Shown in pieces: positions 54,728-64,000 of a stretch of 64,000 nucleotides of DNA (the first letter of the stretch is position 1; the number at the start of each line of letters is the position of its first letter). This stretch comes from Ciona savignyi (taxonomy: Eukaryota > Chordata > Ascidiacea > Phlebobranchia > Cionidae), in the NCBI GenBank assembly GCA_000149265.1, contig CH003110.1, forward strand, positions 967,810-1,031,809, given 5' to 3'. Position numbers and translations under genes: made by a program. A model generated the notes under the pieces. It was not told the origin of the DNA. It ran no database searches and worked only from the letters and a program-made list of their open reading frames with translations.

Positions 54728-57700
54728 GTAACTTTAATTAAATCAAAATTTAGCTGTACGGTCGATTATCGATTTTTTGTCTACTGATTTTAATTTATTC
54801 CCTTTAAATTTGAAGTTGCAGCTCGATTTTATTCAATTATTCCCCTTGAAATCGGACATTTAATTAAAACTTTATTTATCTTTATCTGTTGTTATTTGAC
54901 ATTTTTCCTTCTTTAATGGTTGTTTTTATACATTTCCTGAAACACGATCAAGTCATTTGTATTATTTTTATTCCTTTTGTATTTTTACCATTTCGTTGGG
55001 TACATTTTCATTGCGATGAAATTGTTTTTCGATTTCAGACAGAACCAGTTAACCGGGCGCGAAAAATGGAAACAGAAAATAGATTTCGCGTTTTCGATCG
55101 CCGGCGGTTTCGTTGGTCTAGGCAACGTGTGGCGCTTTCCCTATCTCTGTTATAAGAATGGAGGAGGTAAGACATGATGTGTATTCGTAACTAGTTAATA
55201 CAGCTGTCAGTTAATATAGGTTAGAACTTGCAATACGCATAATTATCCCCGGGGATGAAAAAACGCAAAAGGGATAGCGTGGTTATGGTTATCACGTCCG
55301 ATTACCTCATGCCATCAGTCGGTAACTGCACATATTGCAGTATTGTGATTGCAATTGAGACATTCTACAGTTTCTAAACCACAGAGTTAAGTCAAAGTCC
55401 CCAAGTGCTTTGCCCAAGCCATAGGAACACAGCTGACTTGCTAACAAATGGTAATGTTGAGTCAATAACTCATTGCCTCCATATTTGAAAATACCAGTCG
55501 GTTGCAATAATGTGAAATATTCTACCTAAAAGCATTTTAATTCTAATAGTGGTTGTGGTAAATTGAACCCACAACCTTCCACACCATTAATTATGCATAT
55601 GCTTCATTTACATTCTAATTTATTCACAACCCGTTATTCCCAGGAGCTTTCCTCATTCCCTATGTCTTGTTTGTTGTCCTTGGGTCGCTGCCTGTCTTCT
55701 TTCTCGAGGTTACTATCGGGCAGTACACGAATCTTGGTAGCGCCTTGGCTATGCGCATGGTGCCTGTCATGAAAGGTGATTTTTATGTCTGTTTTAATTG
55801 GGCACTGTAGGTTATTCCATGATTATCCCAATAATGCAAAATTTAGGGATATTATTACAATTACTAGAATATCCCAAAGTCGAGTTACCTGAGCTATTAC
55901 AGTGTGTCATTTGGTAAGCAAACATTGCTTTAAAGTTCAATAAACCACTGAGTTCAACAAAAAAATTGCTATCCCATCAGCTAGCTGCTGGTCTGAATCC
56001 CACAACCTTCTAGTTGACAGTCAGATGTACTATTACTAAGCCATTTAGCCATATGTAGCACATGTTGTACAATGTTTTGAATGCCTCTAAATACTACAGG
56101 AGCGCTTGGATCACTTAGATTGCTATGGAAAGTAATTCTAACCCTGTCAACCCAGAACTAACTTTAACCCTAACCCTAACATTAATATCATGGCTTTTGT
56201 AATTACGAAGTATAGTAAGCGATCCAAGCGGTCCTGTAGTATTTAAAGGTACCGCTATGTTTTTTCTTAATCCACAAAAAATCAGGACTTGGGCTGGCTG
56301 TGAACATGATCAACTACCACTTGAATGTGTACTACGCTGTGATATTGGCTTGGGCGCTCCGATATTTCTTTGCGTCGATGGCAAGTGAGCTGCCTTGGTC
56401 AACCTGCGGAAACTCGTGGAACACCCGCAATTGTTTCGTTTTCGGGGCATTGTCCAACGCCTCTGATGTCATAAACGCGACGAATTCATCGCTGAGAATC
56501 TCATCTGTGCGAGAGTACTGGGAGTAAGTTACAATTTTAATATTTCCAATTAATTTATAGATCGGATAATCTTGTGTTTGCCCTGTAGATTGAAAAAGGA
56601 TTGTTAACACAAGTGAATATGTGAAGCTTGACTTTCCACCCACACAAATATTAATGAATTGAAAAGATACAAATAAACCAAAATGGCTAAATCTTAAGTT
56701 AGAACTGTATAAGTTTAAACTTCGAAGAACACAATATTGTTCGCTTATAATTAATGACACCCACAGACGGGGTGGGTGTAAACTAAGCGAATACAAATAA
56801 ACCTCAATGGCTAAATCTCAAGTTAGTACTCTTTAAGTTCAAACTGCATAGAACACAATGTTGTTCACATGTTAATTGATGAATCATATTCAAATTTTGT
56901 TCCCATATAATTGACGACACCCACAGACGAGGCGTCCTTGGAAAGTCTGCAGGAATCCATGAGATCGGTTCCATTCAATGGGAGTTGCTGCTGTGTCTTC
57001 TACTAACCTGGGTCGTTCTATATTTCTGTATCTGGAAAGGAATTGGCTGGACAAGCAAGGTGGGTGGTGATTTGTGTTGCAGATGGCGTGGATGGTGACA
57101 AGGTATAGGGTATTCAATGAATACCATTCATGTTTTATCCATGTATATGGGAAAACGCATTGAGTGTTACCACATGGGCAATCGTCAGATCACCTCGCGC
57201 TCACCGTGGGTTACTGGAGCTATTGCAGTGTGTTGTGTATGATTAAGATGTTTCGTCAATTTTGAAAGAACCCTGCCCGAAAATAGTTTTCTTGTGGACT
57301 AACAAGTTAAGCTAAAACGGTAGAAACACCATATATTTACAGGATATTTTTCTTATTCAAATTAGAAAATAAATGTTTTTTGCTTCTTCTTAAATGATAG
57401 TTTAGAGCAGTTGAAAACTAAAGAATTCAAATTACTGTTTAATTTATTATAATATTCATTTTTAGCTCCAGTATTAAAAAATGAAAATGAATCAAATGAC
57501 GACACATGAACAGGAAAAGACAACAAACAAACAGTTGTAAAACACGTCATTTATACAGAAATCAAAATAATTTTAAAAACCAAACTGAATCAAATAATGA
57601 AACCGCTTAAAAGTCATCCAAAAATACCCGGTATAAACATAGTTGTTGACTCATGCTGTGGAAACCAATGCTATACAATAGACTTCGCGGTTGGCAGTAA

Positions 57701-60700
57701 GGTTAATCAAATCTGTGGTTTTCGCGATATACTGTGTTCAAACGCCCTTCTAACCACCCCATGCATACAATGCATGGTGAACCCATGCTTAGGGAATGTG
57801 TCTTTAGTTTAAAGTGGAATGAATGAATGAACTTTTGTAAATCAGTTTTTTTAGATTTTTTAAGAATGGGAGTTTTATAACCGTACTTTTAGATTTAAAT
57901 ATTTTTTAAAGGTATTTTTATGAAAAAATTTTAATTGTTAGAATTAAAAATTAATTCAAATAATTTTCTGTTAATATTCAAATCTTGATTTTAGAATGAG
58001 CACTGTAGTTATAAAACAGTTATTTATTATTAAAGCTGAGTTTGTTTGTGTATATTGCTTATGAACTACCGATGCTAGTAAGTTATGCTAATGGAAAATC
58101 TATTTATCAAATGAATCTCTACAATGTAGAGGTTGACAGAATAGTCTGGTGGTAAGTGCAACGCTTTTCAGCCGAAGGGTTGCAGACTCGAAACTAGTCG
58201 GCAGCTAGTCAGTTGGTTTTCTTTGGTCAAGACACTTTACGGACATTTCCTGAACCCAGCGGATTAATGGGTTCTACTAAATTGAAGGAACATTTTAATC
58301 ATACATGCAATGGCTCCGGTAACCCGACGGTGGGCACGAAGTAATTTGACCATTGCCTGTGTGTTAACCCCATTGCTTTTCCCATTGACGGGGAAAAACA
58401 TGAAGCTTATCCTCCTATTCTATTACACCTTATATGTGATGGTTTTCAGCTGTGTGGGTAAACTTTGTGGTTATTCAATCAGTTGGACTGTAAGACCCTT
58501 TTTTGTTACACTCTGTTGTTAAACATGGGTTTCTACTATTTTAACCACAAACTTGCCTTGCAGGTGGTCTATTTCACCGCTACGTTCCCAATCCTAATGT
58601 TGTTGGTTCTACTTGTTCGTGGACTGACTTTGGACGGAGCTTGGGATGGAATTACATTTTATCTTCGACCTGATATTGCTCGGTTATCTGATGTTCAGGT
58701 GATTTGTTTGTTGGTAGTTTTCCTGTATTTTACCAGACCAATTTTGAAACCAAGATTACTGGATCTTCCACTAGGTCTGTTTTTACCAGGCCTGGTTTCG
58801 AACCCAGGATCACTGGATCTTTCACTAGATAGGTTTATACCAGACCTGGTTTCGAACCCAAAACACTGGATCTTCTACTAAAACTGGTTTTACCTGGGCT
58901 GTTTGGCCCAGGACCTGTCCGGCAGAATAGTTCGTGGTTGCAGGTTCAAAACTGGTCGCTAGCAAGTCGGTTGTGTCCTTGGGCAAGGCACTTGGAGGAC
59001 ATTGCCCGAACCCAGCGAATGAATGGGTTCTACTAAATTGAAAGAACATGTGATTCATACACAACACACTGCAATAGCTTTAGTAACCCAACGGTACAAG
59101 GTGATCTGATGATTGATTATGTGTTTTTGCCCCTCACATCTACCAAGATAAACATGAATTTTCTATCCTACCCTATCATATGACATATAAAACAAAAGGA
59201 ATTAATAACAAATCTGATTCAGGTATGGCTTGACGCCGCTACTCAAGTATTCTATTCATACGCACTGTGTAAAGGGATGCTTATAACAATGGGTAGTTAT
59301 AACAACTACCACTACAATAGCTACAGGTAAGTCTCACCCAACACAATTTATGTGTATCGCCGGGCAACATTTGTTTTTAAATGTACAAAACACATAGATA
59401 TGCGTCACATAGGGGTGGGTTTGATTATGCGCTCATCCCACAAATAATTGTTCTTTTTCTTACTAATCTGAAATTATTTTCTTTGCCACATGAAAAAGCA
59501 GTTTCGAATTTGGTCTTTGGTAGAAGCTGTGTGCTATCGAGTTTGGTCTACCCGTAGAGAAGCTTTTTTCTTTTTTTAGAGACGATACCAGAATCTGTTC
59601 GGTATCGACCTTTTAATAACGACAAATCTTTTTAAAATAAATATCCCCTTAATTTCTATCCTGGCGTCTGCATCTTAACGCTTAGGTTGTGCCTGTCTTC
59701 CAACAATCCTTTGGTATTTGTGGGTCTATTAAATATACCAATTATACCAATTAATTAAAGTTACCCAGTCCAACCCCATTAATTAAAGTTACCCTATCCT
59801 GCCCCAATAACCAACCCCACTCCCCAGGGACTGCATTGCATTGTCCATCCTCAACAGTGGAGTGAGCTTCGTATCAGGATTCGCTATCTTCGCCATCCTG
59901 GGATTCATGGCGAAGGAACAGGTCAGTCTCGGTCGAAATTTACATGTTTGAGGTACTGTGCACCTGAGCAAGCCACTTTACATTGCTCCTACCCAGTGGT
60001 ATCTAATGAGTCGTCCAAATTGAAAGTCCTGTCTGATTATACACACACTGTAATAGCTTCAGCAACTCGACTGTGCGCATGAGGTGTATTACTGTGCAAC
60101 TGAGCAAGCCACTTTACATTGCTCCAACCCAGTGGTATCTAATGAGTCGTTCAAATTGAAAGTCATGTCTGATTATCCACACACTCCAATAGCTCCATCA
60201 ACTTGACTATGTACATGAGGTGTATTACTGTGCTTGACTGCAGATACATGTTATAAAATATGATCTGGATATAACAACCTTACTTTTAAATGGATCTAAC
60301 TTCCACACATGTTGGTATAAGTAGCCCCACCCAAGCTTAACTAACCCCATGCACTCAACAGGGGGTCGATATAAAATACGTCGCGGAATCAGGTCCAGGT
60401 CTTGCTTTCATCGCTTACCCAAAAGCTCTCACCCTTCTTCCTATGCCACAGTTCTGGGGTTGTTTATTCTTCTTCATGCTGTTTCTTCTTGGACTCGATA
60501 GCGAGGTGAGAATTTTTGTTTTAACTAAATCAGACTTTTAATGTGATCAATTTAGAGTTGCAAGTGTCGTTAACACACTAGTAATCGCCGATTACCTAGC
60601 GCCAATCATGAAGTTACCATGGTTATTGCAATGTGTTGTGTATGATTTAAACATTGAGTTTTGGTAGAACCCATCATTCCACTTGGTTCAGGCCCAACTA

Positions 60701-63700
60701 GCTAACGACCATAGTTGAGAATTCGTTTTAACATTGTCAATGCTGTATATTGAAGTTAAGTTTATTTTTCGCATCTGCATGACATTAATAAAAAGAAAAA
60801 AACTTAAATGAAATTCCACCGGTGTTTAAAAATGATTTTAAAAACACTAAGGCATGTATTAAATAAATTTGGTGCAAAACTGTTATTGCACTATATATAA
60901 CATATAAGAAAGGACATTATGTGCATAACAATAATACACTGAACATATATTCTTTAATTTGGTAGAACCCACTAATCCACTGGGTTCAGGCAATGTCCGT
61001 TAAGTGCCTTGCTCAAAAACACAACCTACTAGCTTGCGACCAGTTTCGTTCCATAAAACTCTTCGACAAAAAAGCGACACACTAACCCACCAGACTAGTC
61101 TGTCGGGTTATTGTTCCTCTTTAGTTCAGTTTTACCCTCCATTATGGCACAAACAATTGTACTAACTTAATTCCTAATGCGTTTTTCGTAAGAGTCGTTA
61201 GTTGACGAATAATTGGTATAAATTTATACATTTTCATAGCCTTAATACTGGTATGGATTAATAGTATTGTTTGTATTTTTTAGTTTAACCCACTGTGTCA
61301 TTAAATTGTTTCGAGAGTAATTTATTAGTATAAATTTAAGTGCTCCCCTAACCCTAATTGTAGTTAAAGTTAAGAAGTCCAATAACACCTATTATAGTTG
61401 GTGTTTAATTGTTCTAATTCTGTAGGGTTACCCTATCCCTAAGTCTTATCAGAGTGTTTAGTGAGTGATTAGTTGGTATAAATTTCTACATTTCCTCTGG
61501 AATTTGACATTTCCGCTTTTAAAGTACTTTCCTATTTACCTTTCTTTGTTAAGCCGGATTTAATCTGCTTTGTTAGGCACACACTATGGGCTTACTTCAA
61601 ACACTTAATACCGATAGATTCATTTATATCTGTATCGAATATCCTCTGGATAAATAGCAATTGTTAAATCGGACGCTGTTTATTGTGATGTAACAATAGG
61701 TTTTAAGTCTTGTGAAGTATTGTTTGTCTTATCTTGTCTTTGTCTGCGGACATTACTCCTTGAGGGTTTTGTTACCGTGTAGTGTTTGGTTTAATAGAGA
61801 GGAATAGGTCACTTGCTTTGTGATTTGGCTTGCTCAAGCTTTTTTACATTGTGCCAGCGTAGTACTGATCATTGGTTTCAAATTTAAAAATCGTAATTAA
61901 ATATCCACACACTGTAGTACTCCAGTAATTCCAATAGGGAAATAGGATGTTTCATAACCTGTGGAATACACCTGGCTTATTTACCAACGAGGATATAAAT
62001 GAACAAACTATCCACACACTGGTATAGCTTTAACAACTTGACTGTGGCCAAGTATGGATAAAGCTTGACCTTTCATCCATAGGGATATAAAGATACCAAC
62101 CATTCAAACACTAATAACTCCAGCGACTCGACTGTGAGCATAAGGTATCTTATGATAACTATGGATAAAGTCTGACTTCCCACCTACAAGGATATAAATT
62201 AACCAACCATCCACACACTGAAATAGTTTCAACAACTGGACTGTGGCAATCGGGCGTTTGCTTGTGTGGTAATGATTACTCAGATAATACCCTGAATAGC
62301 CCACATACGACCTTGCATTATCACCCACAAATTCCCCTCAGTTTGTGGGTCAAGAAACGCTGATGTCGGCATTTGTGGACTTAAAGCCGCACTGGTTCAA
62401 GAAGCCGTGGCGTCGTGAGATGTTCCTCGCGTTTCTAAGTTTCACTCAGTTCCTTGTTGGCTTGAGCATGATCACTAACGTAAGTAACAATTGTTTGACA
62501 ATTTATCTTTTTATTAACAATTAAACTTTTTTTATGTGAATTTAGGAAAAAATTACCACTAATGTAAGATACCAATTATAAATTTAATTACTGTACTGCG
62601 ATTATATTGTTTTAAACTGACAAATTTTTCTGTTTTGAAAAATATCTGTGTAAATACGATCCTGAACATAAAGGATAGGATATTCATGTTTATCCCCGTG
62701 ATTTGAAAAACCAAGGGGGTTAACACACGGGCAATCGTCAGATCACCTCGCGCCCACCGTAGGGTTACCAGAGCTATTGCAGTGTGTTGTATATGATTCA
62801 CACACTTCTTTAATAGTAGAACCCATTAATCCGCTGGGTTCAAGCAATGTCTGCTAAGTGCTTTGCTCAAGAAAAAAATGAATTAGTTAGCCACAAGTTT
62901 TGAACCTACAACCCTACGGCTCAAAGGCGTCGAACTAACCCATCGAGCTAATCGATTAAACGATATAGCATAAGAATAATGTTGTCCGATTAGGCAATGG
63001 GCACAGCTCTTAGCGGGCGATGCCTAAACCCAGTGTGTAATTTACTTGTTCGATTTAAGGCAATAGCTCCAGCCCTGTGTTTTCTCACCATCAGTAATAA
63101 ATTTTAGCCATATTCGATTACAATGCTATAGGATGAATTGGAATGAGTTAAACCCGGTAATTCTTTAAGTGTTAATTAATTGAACCCGCATCCTATCAAA
63201 TTCTTACATGGTTAAAACAACACATGATTAAACCCGCACAATTTTTCACAGGGCGGGGTGTATGTGCTTAACATCTTCGACAACTATGCCGCGGCTGGGT
63301 GGAGTATGCTCTTCATCAGTTTGTGCGAGTGCGTCGTGGTTGCTTGGATCTTTGGCATCAACCGATACTGGGGCATCGTGGTGCGATATGATTGGGTTTA
63401 TACCTAGAGTCCCGTGGTTTAAGTGGTGCTGGTCGGTCTTGACTCCCGTGTCCACTTCCGTAAGTCTGTGCTTGTGGTGGATTTCAGACTGTGCGCCTTT
63501 TAACCGAAAGGTTGCAGGTTCGAAACTGGTCGCTAGTTAGTCGGTTGTGTCATTTGGCAAGACACTTAACTGAGATTTTCCTGAGCCCAGTGGATTAATG
63601 GGTTCTACTAAATTGAAGGAACGTGTCTATCATACACAACACACTGCAATAGCTCCGGTAACCCGACGGTGGGCGCTAAGATGGTTTGACGATTGCCTGT

Positions 63701-64000
63701 GTGTTAACCCCCTTGGTTTTTCCATTCACGGGGATAAACATAAATATTCTAATGTTATCCTATCCTAATGTGTGTATGGGTGTTGTGGTGGGTACCGGGC
63801 TGTATGTGGGTGTTTTACTAAATACTCTGAACACCGCTATAAATACTTCATAGCCCCACCAAACCAAACCCAACCCGTCCCCACAGGTATTACTCGTATT
63901 AAGCTTGGTGTACTACAAAACCCCCACCTACAACAAGACCTACGTCTACCCTCCATGGGCAGTTGGTATATGCTGGGTACTAACACTGTCATCTATAATG
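54693..64000 (+). CDS. SLC6 Na+/Cl- dependent transporter, taurine transporter-like, 3' end outside window
   Basis: SLC6 proteins are 12-TM plasma-membrane symporters driven by Na+ and Cl-. TM1 reads [20 protein letters not shown], to my recollection the same as the taurine transporter SLC6A6, and GABA (GAT), betaine and creatine carriers differ around the GG pair. Other taurine-carrier-like blocks are [68 protein letters not shown] and YNKTYVYP. The large extracellular loop between TM3 and TM4 has a Cys pair (STCGN to RNCFV) and several N-glycosylation sequons. Twelve exons are visible, coding for about 530 residues; the usual length is 600-630. Exon 11 carries an apparent one-base frameshift. 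Substrate (taurine, GABA, betaine or creatine) is inferred, not shown. Confidence 0.93.
55039..55166 (+). CDS. SLC6-like exon 2 (TM1)
   Basis: Acceptor gatttcag, donor gtaaga. Contains [17 protein letters not shown], then the SLC6 signature [15 protein letters not shown], which forms the unwound TM1 substrate and Na+ site. Phase 2 in, 1 out. Confidence 0.96.
55240..55440 (-). mobile_element. SINE, very old copy
   Basis: tcacgtccgattacctcatg and gtgctttgcccaagc blocks only. Confidence 0.5.
55644..55775 (+). CDS. SLC6-like exon 3 (TM2)
   Basis: [20 protein letters not shown], then [16 protein letters not shown]; the E-x-x-x-GQ block after TM2 is standard for the family. Acceptor attcccag, donor gtgatt, phase 1 out. 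Confidence 0.96.
56286..56523 (+). CDS. SLC6-like exon 4 (TM3 and extracellular loop 2)
   Basis: TM3 [20 protein letters not shown] keeps the YY pair near the substrate site. The loop has [16 protein letters not shown] with two cysteines and sequons NAS, NAT and NSS. Ends EYW plus two bases (phase 2). Confidence 0.95.
56660..56940. repeat. tandem duplication including the exon 5 acceptor of the SLC6 gene
   Basis: Two copies, about 130 and 140 bp, share aatacaaataaaccaaaatg-like, gaacacaatattgttc-like and gacacccacagacg. The second copy provides the used acceptor at 56926. Confidence 0.8.
56927..57059 (+). CDS. SLC6-like exon 5 (TM4)
   Basis: Junction gives [19 protein letters not shown], then [21 protein letters not shown] decoy copy of its acceptor lies 161 bp upstream in a tandem duplication. 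Phase 2 in, 0 out. Confidence 0.95.
57115..57275 (-). mobile_element. SINE, head truncated
   Basis: ccatgtatatgggaaaacgc through gcagtgtgttgtgtatgat. The rest of this intron to 58130 is AT-rich, with one inverted copy of the 28.5-kb repeat at 57460-57560. Confidence 0.75.
58135..58415 (+). mobile_element. SINE, full length
   Basis: Head gaatagtctggtggtaagtg to a degraded tail atgaagcttatcctcc. Confidence 0.82.
58564..58698 (+). CDS. SLC6-like exon 6 (TM5)
   Basis: [20 protein letters not shown] is the family TM5, followed by [14 protein letters not shown]. 45 codons, phase 0 both sides; acceptor gccttgcag. Confidence 0.96.
58725..58890 (+). repeat. tandem repeat, unit about 60 bp, 2.5 copies
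   Basis: Unit includes cctggtttcgaacccaggat and cactggatctttcactag. The gtttcgaaccca word resembles a tRNA B box. Confidence 0.8.
58918..59178 (+). mobile_element. SINE, 5' end trimmed
   Basis: Begins ccggcagaatagttcgtggt and ends tttctatcctaccctatc. Confidence 0.82.
59223..59326 (+). CDS. SLC6-like exon 7 (TM6)
   Basis: [18 protein letters not shown] is TM6 with the S that contacts Cl- and substrate in the family; [12 protein letters not shown] follows. Phase 2 out. Confidence 0.96.
59828..59921 (+). CDS. SLC6-like exon 8 (TM7)
   Basis: [20 protein letters not shown], nearly the taurine-carrier sequence, with the conserved N and S of TM7. Phase 2 in, 0 out. Confidence 0.96.
59945..60240 (-). 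repeat. A-type satellite, two units, reverse orientation
   Basis: cacctgagcaagccacttta occurs, with a near-copy about 135 bp on; starts 25 bp after exon 8 of the SLC6 gene. Confidence 0.88.
60362..60505 (+). CDS. SLC6-like exon 9 (EL4 and TM8)
   Basis: [20 protein letters not shown], then [13 protein letters not shown]. The LGLDS Na2-site motif is intact. The next residue is Glu, where family members I recall have Gln or Ser. Confidence 0.96.
60955..61110 (-). mobile_element. SINE, head half
   Basis: ttggtagaacccactaatcc to the head cagactagtctgtcggg; an older fragment lies at 60545-60715. Confidence 0.78.
61111..61880. other. intron sequence, nothing recognised
   Basis: AT-rich. A short motif (attagtataaatt near 61325, attggtataaattt near 61210 and 61470) recurs three times; otherwise featureless. 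Confidence 0.45.
61885..62250 (-). repeat. B-type satellite, about 3 units, reverse orientation
   Basis: gaggatataaatgaacaaac, tccacacactggtatagctt, ggataaagtctgacttccc. Confidence 0.82.
62342..62479 (+). CDS. SLC6-like exon 10 (TM9)
   Basis: [18 protein letters not shown], then [19 protein letters not shown]. Preceded by a 1.8-kb intron. Phase 0 both sides. Confidence 0.95.
62672..62962 (-). mobile_element. SINE, full length
   Basis: Tail aggataggatattcatg to head cgagctaatcgattaaac. Confidence 0.87.
63252..63459 (+). CDS. SLC6-like exon 11 (TM10, frameshift present)
   Basis: Begins [20 protein letters not shown] through GINRYW in one frame. It continues [18 protein letters not shown] in the next frame. 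The exon is 208 bp, although both ends are phase 0, so one base is in excess between about 63368 and 63386; as written the first frame meets TAG at 63412-63414. Confidence 0.88.
63487..63770 (+). mobile_element. SINE 28 bp after the SLC6 exon 11 donor
   Basis: Starts gactgtgcgccttttaaccg; full body and a tail with atattctaatgttatcctatcc. Confidence 0.88.
63887..64000 (+). CDS. SLC6-like exon 12 (TM11 start), cut by window end
   Basis: [20 protein letters not shown], then [16 protein letters not shown]. Taurine-carrier-like YNKTYVYP. No stop or donor before the window ends. Confidence 0.93.

Noticed and set aside
55016-55038. ATG in frame with SLC6 exon 2 as a start codon
   Set aside because: It lies in the pyrimidine-rich acceptor region; exon 54693-54727 joins exon 2 in the correct phase and gives a normal N-terminus.

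Overview
This is animal genomic DNA, AT-rich, with short GT-AG introns, two N gaps (6617-6716 and 16793-17292) and a very high density of short interspersed repeats. The protein matches (a very diverged UNC79, a taurine-transporter-like SLC6 protein), the compact intron-rich genes and the abundant tRNA-headed SINE suggest a tunicate, probably a Ciona-type ascidian. That assignment is inference.

Region 1 (1-46.4 kb) holds one large plus-strand gene, a homolog of UNC79, the HEAT-repeat partner of UNC80 in the NALCN sodium-leak channel complex. I could chain 56 coding exons from 1484 to a TAG stop at 45702. Reading phases agree at every junction except across the 500-base gap, where one exon must be missing. 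The identified exons encode about 2,200 residues, against about 2,600 in vertebrates as I recall. The start-codon exon was not found and must lie upstream of 1484, inside or outside the window.

Region 2 (46.4-54.6 kb) is intergenic. It has a MITE, a second small tRNA-like repeat family, a paralogous pair of segments each carrying a TA microsatellite, and long AT-rich stretches in which I recognise nothing.

Region 3 (54.7-64.0 kb) is a second plus-strand gene, an SLC6 sodium/chloride-dependent transporter closest in my recollection to the taurine transporter SLC6A6. Twelve exons are visible from the ATG at 54693 to the right window edge, where the gene is cut in or near TM11. One exon carries an apparent one-base frameshift. 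NALCN-complex proteins and SLC6 transporters both serve excitable or osmoregulating cells, but nothing here shows the two genes are functionally linked.

The introns are dominated by one SINE family (more than 50 copies or fragments, both orientations), by tandem satellites whose unit is alignable to the body of that SINE, by minisatellites, and by hAT-like MITEs, two with exact 8-bp target duplications. Several SINE ends lie flush with splice sites, and one SINE appears to supply the 5' splice site of the penultimate UNC79 exon.
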